A stretch of DNA of 64,000 nucleotides from Roseibium salinum (GCF_026240905.1 NZ_JAPEVI010000003.1:2232001-2296000); one strand, 5' to 3'; positions 44,793 to 53,995 are shown, numbered from the stretch's first letter. The notes: generated by a model not told the origin, from the sequence alone. Numbers and translations: made by a program.

Positions 44793-45704
44793 ATGAAACA
44801 CGATCGCGACTTCGACCCCACCTACGGAACCGCCGTTGAACTGCTGCCCGGCCTGCGCCGGCTGACGGCGCACAATCCCGGCCCCTTTACCTTCTTCGGC
44901 ACCAACACCTATCTGCTCGGCACGGACCGGCTCGTGGTCGTCGATCCCGGTCCCGCTCTGCCGGACCATATCGGCGACATCGTAAAGGCGGCCGGCGGCG
45001 CGCGGATCGAAGCCATCCTGGTCAGCCACACACATGTGGACCATTCGCCGGGGGCACGCCTGCTCAAGGAACAGACCGGGGCAGCGATCGTCGGCTGCGG
45101 CATCCACCGGGCTGCCCGGGAGCTGCTGGAGGATGAGATCAATCCGCTCGACGCCAGCGGCGACAAGGACTATCTGCCGGACCGGGAGCTGCGGGATGGC
45201 GAAGTTCTCCAGGCGGCGGGTCTGTCGCTGGAGACGATCGAGACGCCCGGGCACACGGCAAATCATCTGTGTTTTGTGCTGCAGGGCGAGGACGTTCTCC
45301 TTTCCGCCGATCATGTCATGGGCTGGTCCACGTCGATCGTCGCGCCGCCCGACGGCAGCATGAGGGACTACATGGTCTCCATCGACAAACTTCTGGACCG
45401 GCCGGAGCAGACCTATTTTCCCGGCCATGGCGGCGTTCTCCGCAACGCCCTCGCCTATGTCGGCGAGTTGAAACGCCACCGTCTGAACAGGGAAGCCTCG
45501 ATCCTGGAAGAACTCGCCGCAGGTCCGGCGACCATTGCGCAGATCGTCGCCAGGCTCTACGTGGAGGTCGACCCTGCCCTCCACCCGGCCGCCGCGCTTT
45601 CGGTTTTCGCCCATCTTGAGGATCTGGCCGCGCGCGGCCTGGTGTCCGCTGCGCCGGGCCTGTCCCTGACGGCGGAATTCAGGCTAGAGCGCAGGACCGA
45701 TTGA
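44793..45704 (+). CDS. MBL-fold metallo-hydrolase (LACTB2-like)
   Basis: A 303-residue enzyme. The metal-binding signature SHTHVDHSPGA, His in ETPGHTANHL, Asp in SADHVMGWS and His in FPGHGG complete the two-zinc site. A C-terminal winged-helix segment (about 245-300) is typical of the LACTB2 group, which includes endoribonuclease-type members. The reaction is not certain. It is convergent with the DUF1499 gene. Confidence 0.9.
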   Translation: MKHDRDFDPTYGTAVELLPGLRRLTAHNPGPFTFFGTNTYLLGTDRLVVVDPGPALPDHIGDIVKAAGGARIEAILVSHTHVDHSPGARLLKEQTGAAIVGCGIHRAARELLEDEINPLDASGDKDYLPDRELRDGEVLQAAGLSLETIETPGHTANHLCFVLQGEDVLLSADHVMGWSTSIVAPPDGSMRDYMVSIDKLLDRPEQTYFPGHGGVLRNALAYVGELKRHRLNREASILEELAAGPATIAQIVARLYVEVDPALHPAAALSVFAHLEDLAARGLVSAAPGLSLTAEFRLERRTD

Positions 45705-45744
45705 CGGGGAGCCGGTTTCCGTAGCCGGGGTCGCCAACCGCCGG

Positions 45745-46733
45745 TCAGCCTTCGAGGTCGCTCAGCCCGAGATCATCCGCGACCGGTTCGTCCTCGCTCT
45801 CGATGTAGGGCTTGAAGCCCGGCTGCGGGATGGTCTCGCGCGGTTCCTCCTGCGGCTGTGGCAGCAATTCCTCCTCGTCCAGGCCGGCTTCCTCGACAGA
45901 GAGGCGGGCCAGATCGCCGTAGGTTTCCAGCAGCACCCGGTCGATTTCAGCGAAGACGGTACGGATGTGGTCGGGGTTGCCTGACAGATCCTTCAAGGTT
46001 GTTCGCGATGTGGCGCGGACATCCAGAAGCGCGCCGACCGCGTCGGGGCGGATGCGGAGCGCCACGTCATGCTTCAATCCGAGGATCTGCGTGGTGCCTT
46101 CGGCCTGGAGCCACGTGGGATCATCGAGCAGATCAGGCGGCAACTCGCCGACAACAGTCCATCCCAACTCTTCAAAGGCTTTCTCTGCGGCGGCATGCAA
46201 TTGGGCGGGGGGATCCTGTATCTGCGCGAGACGATATCGGGGTAAAGCTGTTCCTGGCCGGCACCGGCCGAAAGGCTGCGGTCGGACAGTCCCGCAATGA
46301 ACGGCCAGACACGATCCGCCGCCGCATCCTGCAGCCAGTTCAAGAACGGCTGTTCACCCGCCACCGCCTGGCGCTTCAGCTCCGGCGGATTGCCGAGATC
46401 CGTGGACAGATCCTCCGCTTCGGGGCGCAGGACCAGCATCGCCAGAACCAGAGCGGGCGGCACGAGAGACAGTCCGCTGAAGACGAGCCCGGCCAGCGCC
46501 GAGGGAATTCCCGGTCCGCCATAGGTCCATATCCGGTGGAATGCGGTCGCGGCCATTGCCGCCGACAACAGCGCTATTGCGGCAGCGGCGATCAGCGACA
46601 GCACGAAAACGTCGGCGCTGATCAGGTCGAACCGCTTGAGCAGAAAGGCGATCACGGCCAGTGCAAGCGCAAGCGCTCCGGTCACCCGGCTGGCGGGGGC
46701 TGAGGCAGTTCTGTTGACGGCGTAGCGCTTCAT
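45745..46733 (-). pseudogene. DUF1499 family membrane protein, broken by a one-base frameshift
   Basis: The gene starts at ATG 46733. Its N-terminal part has about three membrane helices, then ...YPDIVSRRYRIPP. After a run of six C residues (plus-strand 46207-46212, six G) the frame leaves the family pattern, but the minus-one frame continues with QLHAAAEKAFEELGWTVVGEL, TTQILGLKHDVALRIRPDAVGALLDVRATSRTTLKDL and DHIRTVFAEIDRV, ending at 45745. Reading seven C instead of six restores one continuous protein of about 329 residues. Either a sequencing or assembly error in the homopolymer or a real mutation explains it; I favour an error. Confidence 0.85.
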
Positions 46734-46924
46734 GGCCTTCCAACCTGCATTGCCCGCCGGCCGCTTGGCGCGGGCATATGAGTCTTTCCTCCTTTACAGG
46801 CAAATTGTCAAAAATGAACTTCACTTCGCCTGCACTCTCATCATACTTTCATAGCAACAGCATAAGAACCAGGCTCGGCCGGGCCAGGATCCGGCCGGAA
46901 TGATTTTTGGAATCGGGGTGGGGC

Positions 46925-47359
46925 ATGACCGGAACGCGGTTCCGTCATCCGGCAGGTGGTCCAGACAAGACGAGCGGCGGAAACGGCCGCAAACCGGCGG
47001 CATTCACAGCTCTCTCAAGGCCGGGTTACGGCACTATCTGCCTTTGCTATCTCCTGACCCTCACCGTGTTTCTGTCACCACTGGCCCTGGTCATGGCAAT
47101 CCTCTTTGCGGACATCGGGCCGCACGCGTTCAGGGCGCACTATTTCTATATCCGCACCAGCGTCGGGCTTCTGGTGATCGGGGCCGGCCTGGGCTGCCTC
47201 ATGATCGTGCTTGGCGCCTCGTTTTCCACAACGTTGATTTTCGCCGGATTGGCCTTTGTGGTCCTGACCGTGGCCCTGACCCTGGCGCGCGGTGTCACCG
47301 GGCTTTCCCGCGCGCTGCGCTGCCGGCCTCCGCGGAACTACCGAAGCTATTTTGTGTGA
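46925..47359 (+). CDS. Small membrane protein (DUF4870-like)
   Basis: A 144-residue protein with a basic soluble N-terminus (about 35 residues) and three hydrophobic segments (ICLCYLLTLTVFLSPLALVMAILF; TSVGLLVIGAGLGCLMIVLGASF; TLIFAGLAFVVLTVALTLARG), with the segment HAFRAHYFYIRTSVG between. That pattern resembles DUF4870/Tic20-like proteins, but the match is from memory. ATG 46925 lies after a GGGGTGGGG run; TTG 46907 is possible. Function unknown. Confidence 0.65.
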   Translation: MTGTRFRHPAGGPDKTSGGNGRKPAAFTALSRPGYGTICLCYLLTLTVFLSPLALVMAILFADIGPHAFRAHYFYIRTSVGLLVIGAGLGCLMIVLGASFSTTLIFAGLAFVVLTVALTLARGVTGLSRALRCRPPRNYRSYFV

Positions 47360-47645
47360 ACTTCCCGAAATCGGCCGTTTACATTTCCAGAAAGCAAAAT
47401 GGTAAAGATTTACTTACCAGAAACGTTCAACTTCCTGTCGATATCGTCACATCCTGTTATTGTTTTTGACTGGTCACGCCGAAACTTTAGGCGCATCCTT
47501 GCGTTGTCAGGTAAGGCATTGGCATTCGCAAGGCGGACGGCCATCCAAATGCCTTAGTTGAATACGACATGCACCTGCGCCCGCGTGAAGTCACGACAAA
47601 GCACCAGCCAGCGGGCCCTGGACAACAAAAAACGGACCTGAGGAA

Positions 47646-47786
47646 ATGTCTGAGAAAACAGCGCAACCGGCGCCAGCCCCATCGGCCGGAGCGAAACTTA
47701 TAAACTACTACAAGCCTGTGGGAATTGCTGCGCTCAACGCAGCTGCACTGTGCAACAAAACCGCAGTCGCCAAAAAAGGCAAGTGA
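47646..47786 (+). CDS. Putative 46-residue small protein
   Basis: An ATG preceded by GAGGAA opens a frame that encodes a 46-residue protein. The N-terminal half is Ala/Pro/Ser-rich (MSEKTAQPAPAPSAGAK). The second half (LINYYKPVGIAALNAAALCNK) is an amphipathic or weakly hydrophobic stretch with one Cys, and the end is basic (KTAVAKKGK). It lies in an otherwise gene-free stretch before corA. The good ribosome-binding site supports it, but its shortness leaves doubt. No family is recognised. Confidence 0.5.
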   Translation: MSEKTAQPAPAPSAGAKLINYYKPVGIAALNAAALCNKTAVAKKGK

Positions 47787-47945
47787 TCCGTCCTTGACGG
47801 GCTGACACGGGCTTTTCGGCCACGCCTGCCGGCACGGTATATGTACCCTCCGGCCAGGCCCTGCAGATGCGGTTGCTGAAATTCGGTCTCTTGGGCAAAC
47901 TGCCGCCCACCGGACACCAGGCGTGTCCTTGCGGAGATTGCCCGA

Positions 47946-48920
47946 ATGATCATTGCCTACTGCCCCTCGACCACGGGCCTGGAGCGTATCGAACTGCCTC
48001 CGGGAGCGCCGCTGCCTTCCACATCCGTGTGGATCGACCTCGTTTCTCCGACGCATGAAGAACAGCTGGCGGCGGAGAAACTGATGGGCGCGGAGATTCC
48101 CACACGGGAGGAGATCGCTTCGATCGAGACCTCCGAGCGGCTCTATGTGGAGCCGGGCGCGGTCGTCATGACGGCCCAGTTGCCGATCGCGACGCGGATG
48201 ATCGATCCGGCTGTCTCGTCGGTTACCTTCGTGCTCAACACCAAGCGGCTGGTTACCGTCCGGTACGGCGAACCGAAATCCATCGTGATCCTGTCGAAGA
48301 AGGTGCAGTTCGATGCGACCATCGCGCATCGGGGACCGGCGGTGTTTTTTGCCATGGTCGACATCATTGTCGACCGCTGCGCCGACGAGATGGAAAGCGC
48401 CTCGACCTGGTATGACGAGCTTTCCATTCAGGTCTTCGGCGAGGGCCTCAACACCCGCAAGACTGGCAGCTATCAGGTCGCCATCCGGCGGCTCGGCCAG
48501 ATCGGGCTCCATGTCTCCAAGATGCACGACGTATGCACCAGCCTGTCGCGGGTCATGCTGTTCCTAAGCGCCCATGCAAAGCGGGTCGGCTTGAGCGAGG
48601 AACAGACCGCCGAGTGCAAGATGTACAGCCGGGACATTCACTCCATCAAGGAACACAGCGACGCCCTGGACAACAAACTGTCCTTCCTGCTGGACGCCAC
48701 GGTGGGGCTCGTCACGCTGGAGCAGAACCAGATCACGAAGATTTTCACGGTCCTCGGGGTGATCTTCCTTCCCCCCACGCTGATCGCCTCGATCTACGGC
48801 ATGAACTTCTCCAACATGCCCGAGCTTCAATGGCAACAGGGCTTTGCGTACTCCCTGGCCCTGATGTTCGCCTCCGTCATCGCCACCTTCCTGTTTTTCC
48901 GTTGGAAGGGGCTCCTGTAA
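47946..48920 (+). CDS. corA: CorA-family magnesium/cobalt transporter
   Basis: A 324-residue divalent-cation channel. The N-terminal cytoplasmic alpha-beta domain and the long stalk helix lead to two C-terminal membrane helices. The diagnostic GMN motif is in ASIYGMNFSNMPE, between them. It should import Mg2+ (and Co2+ or Ni2+) as a pentamer. ATG 47946 is used. It is convergent with pdxH, 21 bases apart. Confidence 0.94.
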   Translation: MIIAYCPSTTGLERIELPPGAPLPSTSVWIDLVSPTHEEQLAAEKLMGAEIPTREEIASIETSERLYVEPGAVVMTAQLPIATRMIDPAVSSVTFVLNTKRLVTVRYGEPKSIVILSKKVQFDATIAHRGPAVFFAMVDIIVDRCADEMESASTWYDELSIQVFGEGLNTRKTGSYQVAIRRLGQIGLHVSKMHDVCTSLSRVMLFLSAHAKRVGLSEEQTAECKMYSRDIHSIKEHSDALDNKLSFLLDATVGLVTLEQNQITKIFTVLGVIFLPPTLIASIYGMNFSNMPELQWQQGFAYSLALMFASVIATFLFFRWKGLL

Positions 48921-48941
48921 CGCACTCCGTGCCCCGGGGCC

Positions 48942-49577
48942 TCACGGATAAAGCCGTTCCTTCGACCAGGGCCGGTCCGCGCTTTCGCGGGTGAAGAGAA
49001 TGCGGTCATGCAGGCGGAACGGCCTGTCGTGCCAGAACTCGATGGTGAGCGGCACGAGCCGCATGCCCGACCAGTGGTCCGGACGCGGAATGTCGCCGAT
49101 CCCGAATTTCGCCGTGTATCTGGCGACTTCCTTTTCGAGCGCGAACCGGCTCTCCAGGGGCCGGGACTGCTTCGAGGCCCAGGCGCCGATGCGGCTGCCG
49201 CGCGCCCGCGACCGGTAGTATTCGTCCGCCTCTTCCTTGGAGACCTGCTCCACCGGCCCGCGAATCCGGACCTGGCGCCGCAGGGACTTCCAGTGAAAAC
49301 ACATTGCCGCCTTGCCCGCGAAAAGAAGCTCACGGCCTTTCGCGCTTTCGAAATTCGTGTAGAAGACGAAGCCGCGCTCGTCGAAGCCCTTCAGGAGAAC
49401 CATGCGCACATTCGGCATGCCGGTCTCGTCGACCGTTGCGAGCGAAAGGGCATTGGGATCGTTGGGTTCGGAAGCTTCCGCATCCACAAGCCATTCACGG
49501 AAAAGATCAAATGGCTTCGTGACCTCAGCGAAGTCACCTTTTGTTAACTCTTCAGGAGGATGCTTGAGATCTGTCAT
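48942..49577 (-). CDS. pdxH: Pyridoxamine 5'-phosphate oxidase
   Basis: A 211-residue FMN enzyme that makes pyridoxal 5'-phosphate. Diagnostic segments are [70 protein letters not shown] and the C-terminal RLHDR...[11 protein letters not shown] 49577 gives the canonical length; an open frame upstream is non-coding. It diverges from a lipoprotein gene. Confidence 0.96.
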   Translation of the reverse strand: MTDLKHPPEELTKGDFAEVTKPFDLFREWLVDAEASEPNDPNALSLATVDETGMPNVRMVLLKGFDERGFVFYTNFESAKGRELLFAGKAAMCFHWKSLRRQVRIRGPVEQVSKEEADEYYRSRARGSRIGAWASKQSRPLESRFALEKEVARYTAKFGIGDIPRPDHWSGMRLVPLTIEFWHDRPFRLHDRILFTRESADRPWSKERLYP

Positions 49578-49668
49578 TGATAACCTGTCGAAGGATTGAA
49601 TGGCCCGAAGATGGCAAGGATCCGCCAAACCCTCTGCCAGATGTTCGGACCGTCTAAAGATCTGGCTT

Positions 49669-50136
49669 ATGCGTTCATATATCGCCGGTAACATCAAGAT
49701 CCAACAGTTTGCGGCCGTCCTGCTGCCGCTTGGCCTGGTCTTGGGCGGTTGCAGCCAGTTCTCGGTTCCGGTGGGCAGCAACAATGTCGATACGCCGACC
49801 CTGCTGACAGGCTCGATCCCCTCGTCCTCCGATGTCGCCTATTCCGATATCAGCGTCGAAGACCGCAAGATCATCGCGGAAAACCTCGACGTGGCCGGCC
49901 CGCAGCTGGCCGAGACGGGTCAGGCGGATGCCCTGAGCCTGCCCTGGCTCAATGCGGTGAGCGGCAATTCCGGCACCCTGACGAATATCGACAGCGCCTC
50001 GCTTGGCGAAACGGGCTGCGTTTTCTTCAAGACGACCGCCAACACGATCGCCGGCATCAAGCTCTATTCCGGAACCGCCTGCCGCGACGTGACACAGAAA
50101 TTCTCCGTCACGACACTTTCTGTCGCAGACGCTTGA
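49669..50136 (+). CDS. Lipoprotein, RT0821/Lpp0805-type surface-antigen-like
   Basis: A 155-residue protein. The signal peptide ends with the lipobox LGGC (LVLGGCSQF), so Cys becomes lipidated. The mature part contains [20 protein letters not shown] and a conserved C-terminal Cys pair, [11 protein letters not shown] and [11 protein letters not shown]. This resembles the RT0821/Lpp0805 family, but only by pattern. ATG 49669 is chosen; upstream codons are open but add a non-signal-like segment. Envelope location is expected. Confidence 0.78.
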   Translation: MRSYIAGNIKIQQFAAVLLPLGLVLGGCSQFSVPVGSNNVDTPTLLTGSIPSSSDVAYSDISVEDRKIIAENLDVAGPQLAETGQADALSLPWLNAVSGNSGTLTNIDSASLGETGCVFFKTTANTIAGIKLYSGTACRDVTQKFSVTTLSVADA

Positions 50137-50337
50137 ACCGGCGGCAAAACCAGCTAAAAAAACATCTGATCCTCTGACCGGTGATGGAAGACTGGAATTT
50201 TGACGATACCATCCCGATATTGAGGACAAGTCCGGCCATGTCAGTCCCAGACGATCGCACGCTTCGGAACAGGACAAATCCGGAGCGTTTGCGCGTGGGG
50301 CTGCCAACGGGGAAATCTTAGAAATCTGGTGATGCGA

Positions 50338-51326
50338 ATGCGTGATCCTTACAGCGTTCTCGGTGTGGCAAAAACCGCCAGCGAGAGCGAAATAAAAAAG
50401 GCCTTCAGAACGTTGGCCAAAAATACCATCCGGATCAGAACAGGGATGCTCCGGAGGCACAGCAGCGTTTTGCCGAAGTGAACCAGGCCTACGAGATCGT
50501 TGGCGACAAGGAAAAGCGCGCCCAGTTTGACCGCGGCGAAATCGATGCGGAAGGAAGACAGCGCTTCCAGTCCCATGGATTTGAAGGCTATCCGGGCGGT
50601 TTCGAAGACTTCGGCGCCGCAGGCGGGGCGCGCGGCTTCAAGTCGACCGCGGGCGGCGGAAGCTTCGACGACATTCTGAACGATATTTTCGGAAGCTTCG
50701 GCGGCGGCCGCGCGCGCCCTGGTGCCGGCGCGGGCGCAGGCCCCGGAGCCGGTTTTGCTGGCGGCGCACGTGCCAGGACGGCACCGAGAACCAAGGGCAA
50801 GAACGCGGAAATCGTGGCGCGCGTATCGCTGGAAGACATCGTCAATTCCGGCAAGACGCAAGTGACGCTGCCGAGCGGCAAGACCGTCAACGTCACGCTG
50901 CCCAAAGGGGTTGAGGAAGGCGAGAAGATCCGACTGAAGGGTCAGGGCTATCCGGGCGAGAACGGCGGCCCGGCAGGCGATGCCATGGTCGAGGTCCGCT
51001 TCAAGCCTCACAAACTGTTCGAGGTCAAGGGCTCGGACCTGCATCTGGATCTGCCGCTCGCGCTCTATGAGGCCGTGCTCGGTGCCAAGGTCCGCACTCC
51101 GACACTTTCCGGTGCTGTCAACCTGGCCATTCCGCCCAATTCCTCCAGCGGCAAGACGATGAGGTTGAAGGGCAAGGGCCTGCCGACCAAGACCAGCGGC
51201 CATGGCGACCTGCTCGTCAAGCTCCAGATCATCATGCCGCCTCACAACGACGAGGAGTTGGAGACCCTGATGAAGGCCTGGAAGGAAATCACCCCCTACC
51301 GGGCGCGCGGACCGGAGTTTGACTGA
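50338..51326 (+). pseudogene. CbpA-like DnaJ co-chaperone, broken by a one-base frameshift in the J domain
   Basis: The N-terminus reads RDPYSVLGVAKTASESEIKKAFRTLAK and then loses the J-domain pattern. The minus-one frame, entered at the A run 50419-50423, gives KKYHPDQNRDAPEAQQRFAEVNQAYEIVGD, which is the expected HPD motif and helix III/IV. The rest is intact to 51326: Gly/Phe-rich linker, then the C-terminal client-binding domain with LPKGVEEGEKIRLKGQGYPG and GDLLVKLQI. There is no zinc finger, so it is CbpA-type. Reading six A instead of five restores a full protein of about 330 residues. ATG 50332 is an alternative start. Confidence 0.88.
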
Positions 51327-51449
51327 TGCGCGGGCGAGAGCGGGCGGCAAGGCCACTGTTTGACCGACTGTGGGTTGGTGGGCTTGGTCCGGTTTAGCCT
51401 TTTGAGACAGACAATCAGTAGTTCCAGCTGCCCCACCAACCCCCACTGG

Positions 51450-51599
51450 GTCACCCCGGGCGAACGAAGAGAGACCCGGGGCCTACTCGTTTGCAGAGCG
51501 GGTCCTGTTTGACGCTGGCCGTACCGGCACCTCTCTTCAGCTTTGGCAAGCCGACCTGCGAGTAGGCCCCGGCTCTGCGCTGTGCTTGGCCGGGGTGAC
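51450..51599. repeat. Intergenic palindromic repeat with nested perfect arms
   Basis: GTCACCCCGG (51450-51459) is mirrored by CCGGGGTGAC (51590-51599), and CCGGGGCCTACTCG (51476-51489) by CGAGTAGGCCCCGG (51559-51572), both perfectly. The remaining core is not obviously coding. Repeats of this kind are frequent between genes in Hyphomicrobiales, but I cannot name the family. Confidence 0.8.
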
Positions 51600-51769
51600 T
51601 GTTTGCGGCCGTGACCCGATCGCGCATTGCGTCCTGGCGATCAGGGATCAATTCGCAGAACAGAGTTGATGACACGCGTCGAAACGAGACGGTTGCCTCG
51701 ACCAGCGTCTAACTCCTCTCCCACCAGAGCGCTCCAATTCCCAAGACACATCTTGCCAATAAAATATAT

Positions 51770-51789
51770 CTTGTTATATAGCTTGTTAT
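51770..51789. promoter_or_regulatory. Direct repeats in the marR promoter
   Basis: CTTGTTAT occurs at 51770-51777 and 51782-51789, in a 12-bp register, in an AT-rich patch immediately upstream of the marR ribosome-binding site GGAGG. A MarR autoregulatory site or an AT-rich promoter is possible. Confidence 0.4.
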
Positions 51790-51805
51790 GTTAGTGGAGG
51801 CATGA

Positions 51806-52333
51806 ATGGTTGAAGACGTTGTCCGCTCGCTGGGATACGCCACTCTCGGCAGCCGGTTGAAAAGGATCGGAGAAAGACTGCAGGCGGAAACGCAGGAGCT
51901 GGCGGGGGAACTCGCCGGAACGGATCTGCCGACGCCGCACAACCCGGTCCTGGCGGCGCTGGATCTTCATGGTCCCTTGAGCATCGGCGATCTCGCCAAG
52001 GCCCTAGGGCACAGCCAGCCCGGGGTCACGAGGATGATCAACAAGATGAAGGCGGACGGCCTTGTGGTGGGTCAGCCGGATGACAGGGACAGGCGGGTGA
52101 GCACCATCGCGCTGACGGAGAAGGGCGCAGTGCTCGTCGCGACATTGCGCGCCACGCTCTGGCCGGCGGTGACGCTTGCCGTCGAAAACGCCTGCGCGCA
52201 GCTCAGCGGACCGTTTCTGGAGCAGCTCGCACAGCTCGAAGACGCGCTGGCCGAGGTCCCGATCACGCAACGCGTTCCATCGCCGCCATTGCCCGATTGG
52301 GACAGCCTCGCCCGACGCCGGGAGGAAGGCTGA
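51806..52333 (+). CDS. MarR family transcriptional regulator
   Basis: A 175-residue regulator. The winged-helix motif is at about 50-110 (LSIGDLAKALGHSQPGVTRMINKMKADGLV, then DDRDRRVSTIALTEKG in the wing). The N- and C-terminal helices form the dimer interface. The C-terminal tail is Pro-rich. ATG 51806 follows GGAGG; an out-of-frame ATG at 51802 is not used because it stops after three codons. It heads a three-gene cassette with a monooxygenase-type protein and a GNAT protein, joined by overlaps. Confidence 0.9.
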   Translation: MVEDVVRSLGYATLGSRLKRIGERLQAETQELAGELAGTDLPTPHNPVLAALDLHGPLSIGDLAKALGHSQPGVTRMINKMKADGLVVGQPDDRDRRVSTIALTEKGAVLVATLRATLWPAVTLAVENACAQLSGPFLEQLAQLEDALAEVPITQRVPSPPLPDWDSLARRREEG

Positions 52334-52653
52334 TGATCAAGCGCATATGGCATGGCTGGACCACGCTTGAAAATGCCGCGACCTATCTCGAAGTATTGAC
52401 CACCCAAGTCATACCGGGGATCGAGGCAAAGAATATCCCTGGATTTCTCGGCATCGAGGTGCTGCGGCGGGAGCTTGCGGACGAGGTGGAATTCCTCACC
52501 ATCATGAGTTTTCGCTCGCTCAACGACGTTGGCGCCTTTCAAGGCGCGGATTACGAGCGCTGCTATGTGCCCGATGTGGCGAGGTCCGTGCTGAAACGCT
52601 GGGACGAGGTTTCGCAGCACTACGAGCTCAAAGATGCACGCAGCTATGAATAA
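52333..52653 (+). CDS. Antibiotic biosynthesis monooxygenase (ABM)-type small protein
   Basis: A 106-residue dimeric alpha-beta barrel candidate. It starts with IKRIWHGWTTLENAATYLEVLTTQVIPG and has IEVLRRELADEVEFLTIMSFRSLNDVGAF, with a C-terminal W-DE-V-HYEL segment. Such proteins include quinol monooxygenases and heme-degrading enzymes, but no catalytic set is visible. The stop of marR and this ATG overlap (TGATG), so the genes are translationally coupled. Confidence 0.8.
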   Translation: MIKRIWHGWTTLENAATYLEVLTTQVIPGIEAKNIPGFLGIEVLRRELADEVEFLTIMSFRSLNDVGAFQGADYERCYVPDVARSVLKRWDEVSQHYELKDARSYE

Positions 52654-53347
52654 GCCGGCCGTGACACACCCGCTCAGCCGCGCCGTCTGGTCGGCGCTGA
52701 CCACGAGACAGGACGCCTTTGCCGCCGGCGGCACGCTGGCCCGGCGCTTCGATCCAGCCGTTTCCCCGTTTGCGGCCGCGAGGGACAATTCGCCGGCGGC
52801 GCTCGAGGCGCTTGCCGAGCTTGTTGGGCCCGGAGCCGACCGCGTCTACCTGCTGCAGGGCGAGGACATTGCCCTGCCTGATAGCCTGGAGGCCGAGATG
52901 ACGGCACCCGGCGTCCTGATGACGGAGCGCACCCCTTCATCCAGACCGGCAGGGGACGCAGCGATCGTGGCCCTCGGGCCGCAAGACATTCCGGAAATGG
53001 TTGCTCTCGCGGAGCTGACCAGACCCGGTCCGTTTACGTCCCGCACGCCAGACCTCGGGACGTTCTGGGGAGTGAAGCTCGACGGGCGCCTTGCCGCCAT
53101 GGCGGGGACGCGGCTCGCCCTCGACGGCTACACGGAGATTAGCGGCATCTGCACCCATCCCGATTATCGCGGCCGCGGGCTCGCCTCCGTGCTCTTCGTT
53201 CATGTAGCCGCCGAAATCCGGAAGCGGGGCGACACGCCCATCCTGCATTCCTATGCGGACAACCACGGTGCCATCGCGCTTTACCGGAAGCTCGGCTTTG
53301 AAATCTGGAGCCGGGTGAATGTCGCGGTGGTCCGGCGCAGGGCTTGA
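52634..53347 (+). CDS. GNAT family N-acetyltransferase
   Basis: A 237-residue protein. The N-terminal 110 residues are variable. The C-terminal GNAT domain shows GICTHPDYRGRGLASVLFVHVAAEIRKRG and SYADNHGAIALYRKLGFE, containing the acetyl-CoA pyrophosphate-binding loop. It belongs to the FR47-like subgroup by the domain layout. The start overlaps the ABM gene by about 20 bases (ATG 52634, with ATG 52646 as an alternative), so it is co-translated. Substrate unknown. Confidence 0.85.
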   Translation: MHAAMNKPAVTHPLSRAVWSALTTRQDAFAAGGTLARRFDPAVSPFAAARDNSPAALEALAELVGPGADRVYLLQGEDIALPDSLEAEMTAPGVLMTERTPSSRPAGDAAIVALGPQDIPEMVALAELTRPGPFTSRTPDLGTFWGVKLDGRLAAMAGTRLALDGYTEISGICTHPDYRGRGLASVLFVHVAAEIRKRGDTPILHSYADNHGAIALYRKLGFEIWSRVNVAVVRRRA

Positions 53348-53368
53348 GCCTGTCGTCCAGGCCGATGC

Positions 53369-53995
53369 TCAGAGATCCCGGCCACACCAGACGGTTCCCC
53401 GGGAGCCCGCTGACCGGTCGACCGACACGGGCCGGAAGCCCCGGGATTTCCAGAACGTCAGCCCTGGCTGGTTCACAGCACTGACACCTGCATGAACCGC
53501 CTGCACGCCTAGCGCTTTTGCAGCTTCGATCCAGGCGTCCAGAAGCTTTGAGCCGATGCCCTTTCCCTGCGCACGCGGCAAGAGGTTCATGTGGATGTGG
53601 GCCGGATAACGCCGGGCGATTTCATCCGGAATCGGTGTGGGGTGAAAGATCGTCCAGATGCGGAACTCGTCCGCCGTCCAGGCAGACCTGTCACCTTCGG
53701 GCTCGGCATATGACTTGCGCAAGGCCGGCCACCATTCCGCTTCCAGACGCCTTTCAAAGTCCCGGGTATCCGCGGCGCCCGCCACATATCCTGCAACACC
53801 CCCGGCGTCCTCCGCGACAAGGCAGATCAGTCCGTCGAGGGCAACATAAGGGGCGGCATAGATGTGTCCCATCAGTCTGGGATCGGAATAGAGCCCCGAT
53901 GCGTCCTTGCCGGCATCGCCGGTCCGCAGGCAGATGGCATAGAGTGCCTCGAGGTCCAGAAGCGACGCCGGACGCAGGTGGACCGAACCCGTCAC
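53369..53995 (-). CDS. GNAT family N-acetyltransferase
   Basis: A 208-residue protein. The acetyl-CoA loop is HIHMNLLPRAQGKGIGSKLLDAWIEAAKALG, and the C-terminus has GVSAVNQPGLTFWKSRGF. I chose GTG 53995, whose GTGA overlaps the stop of the upstream FAD-oxidoreductase gene by 4 bases; an ATG-like start at 54019 would overlap further. The overlap implies coupled expression with the oxidoreductase, suggesting a shared amine substrate; this is inference. Confidence 0.82.
   Translation of the reverse strand: MTGSVHLRPASLLDLEALYAICLRTGDAGKDASGLYSDPRLMGHIYAAPYVALDGLICLVAEDAGGVAGYVAGAADTRDFERRLEAEWWPALRKSYAEPEGDRSAWTADEFRIWTIFHPTPIPDEIARRYPAHIHMNLLPRAQGKGIGSKLLDAWIEAAKALGVQAVHAGVSAVNQPGLTFWKSRGFRPVSVDRSAGSRGTVWCGRDL

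Larger units (their letters stand above)
51327..51805. other. Intergenic region with palindromic repeat before the marR gene
   Basis: About 480 bases. The first part is unremarkable, the middle is the long palindromic repeat at 51450-51599, and the last 60 bases are AT-rich and carry direct repeats and the marR ribosome-binding site. I see no gene. Confidence 0.6.

Noticed and set aside
46207..50423. Programmed minus-one frameshifting in the DUF1499 and dnaJ genes
   Set aside because: Neither site has a convincing slippery heptamer plus stimulatory structure, and both are simple one-base losses in homopolymers; error or mutation is simpler.
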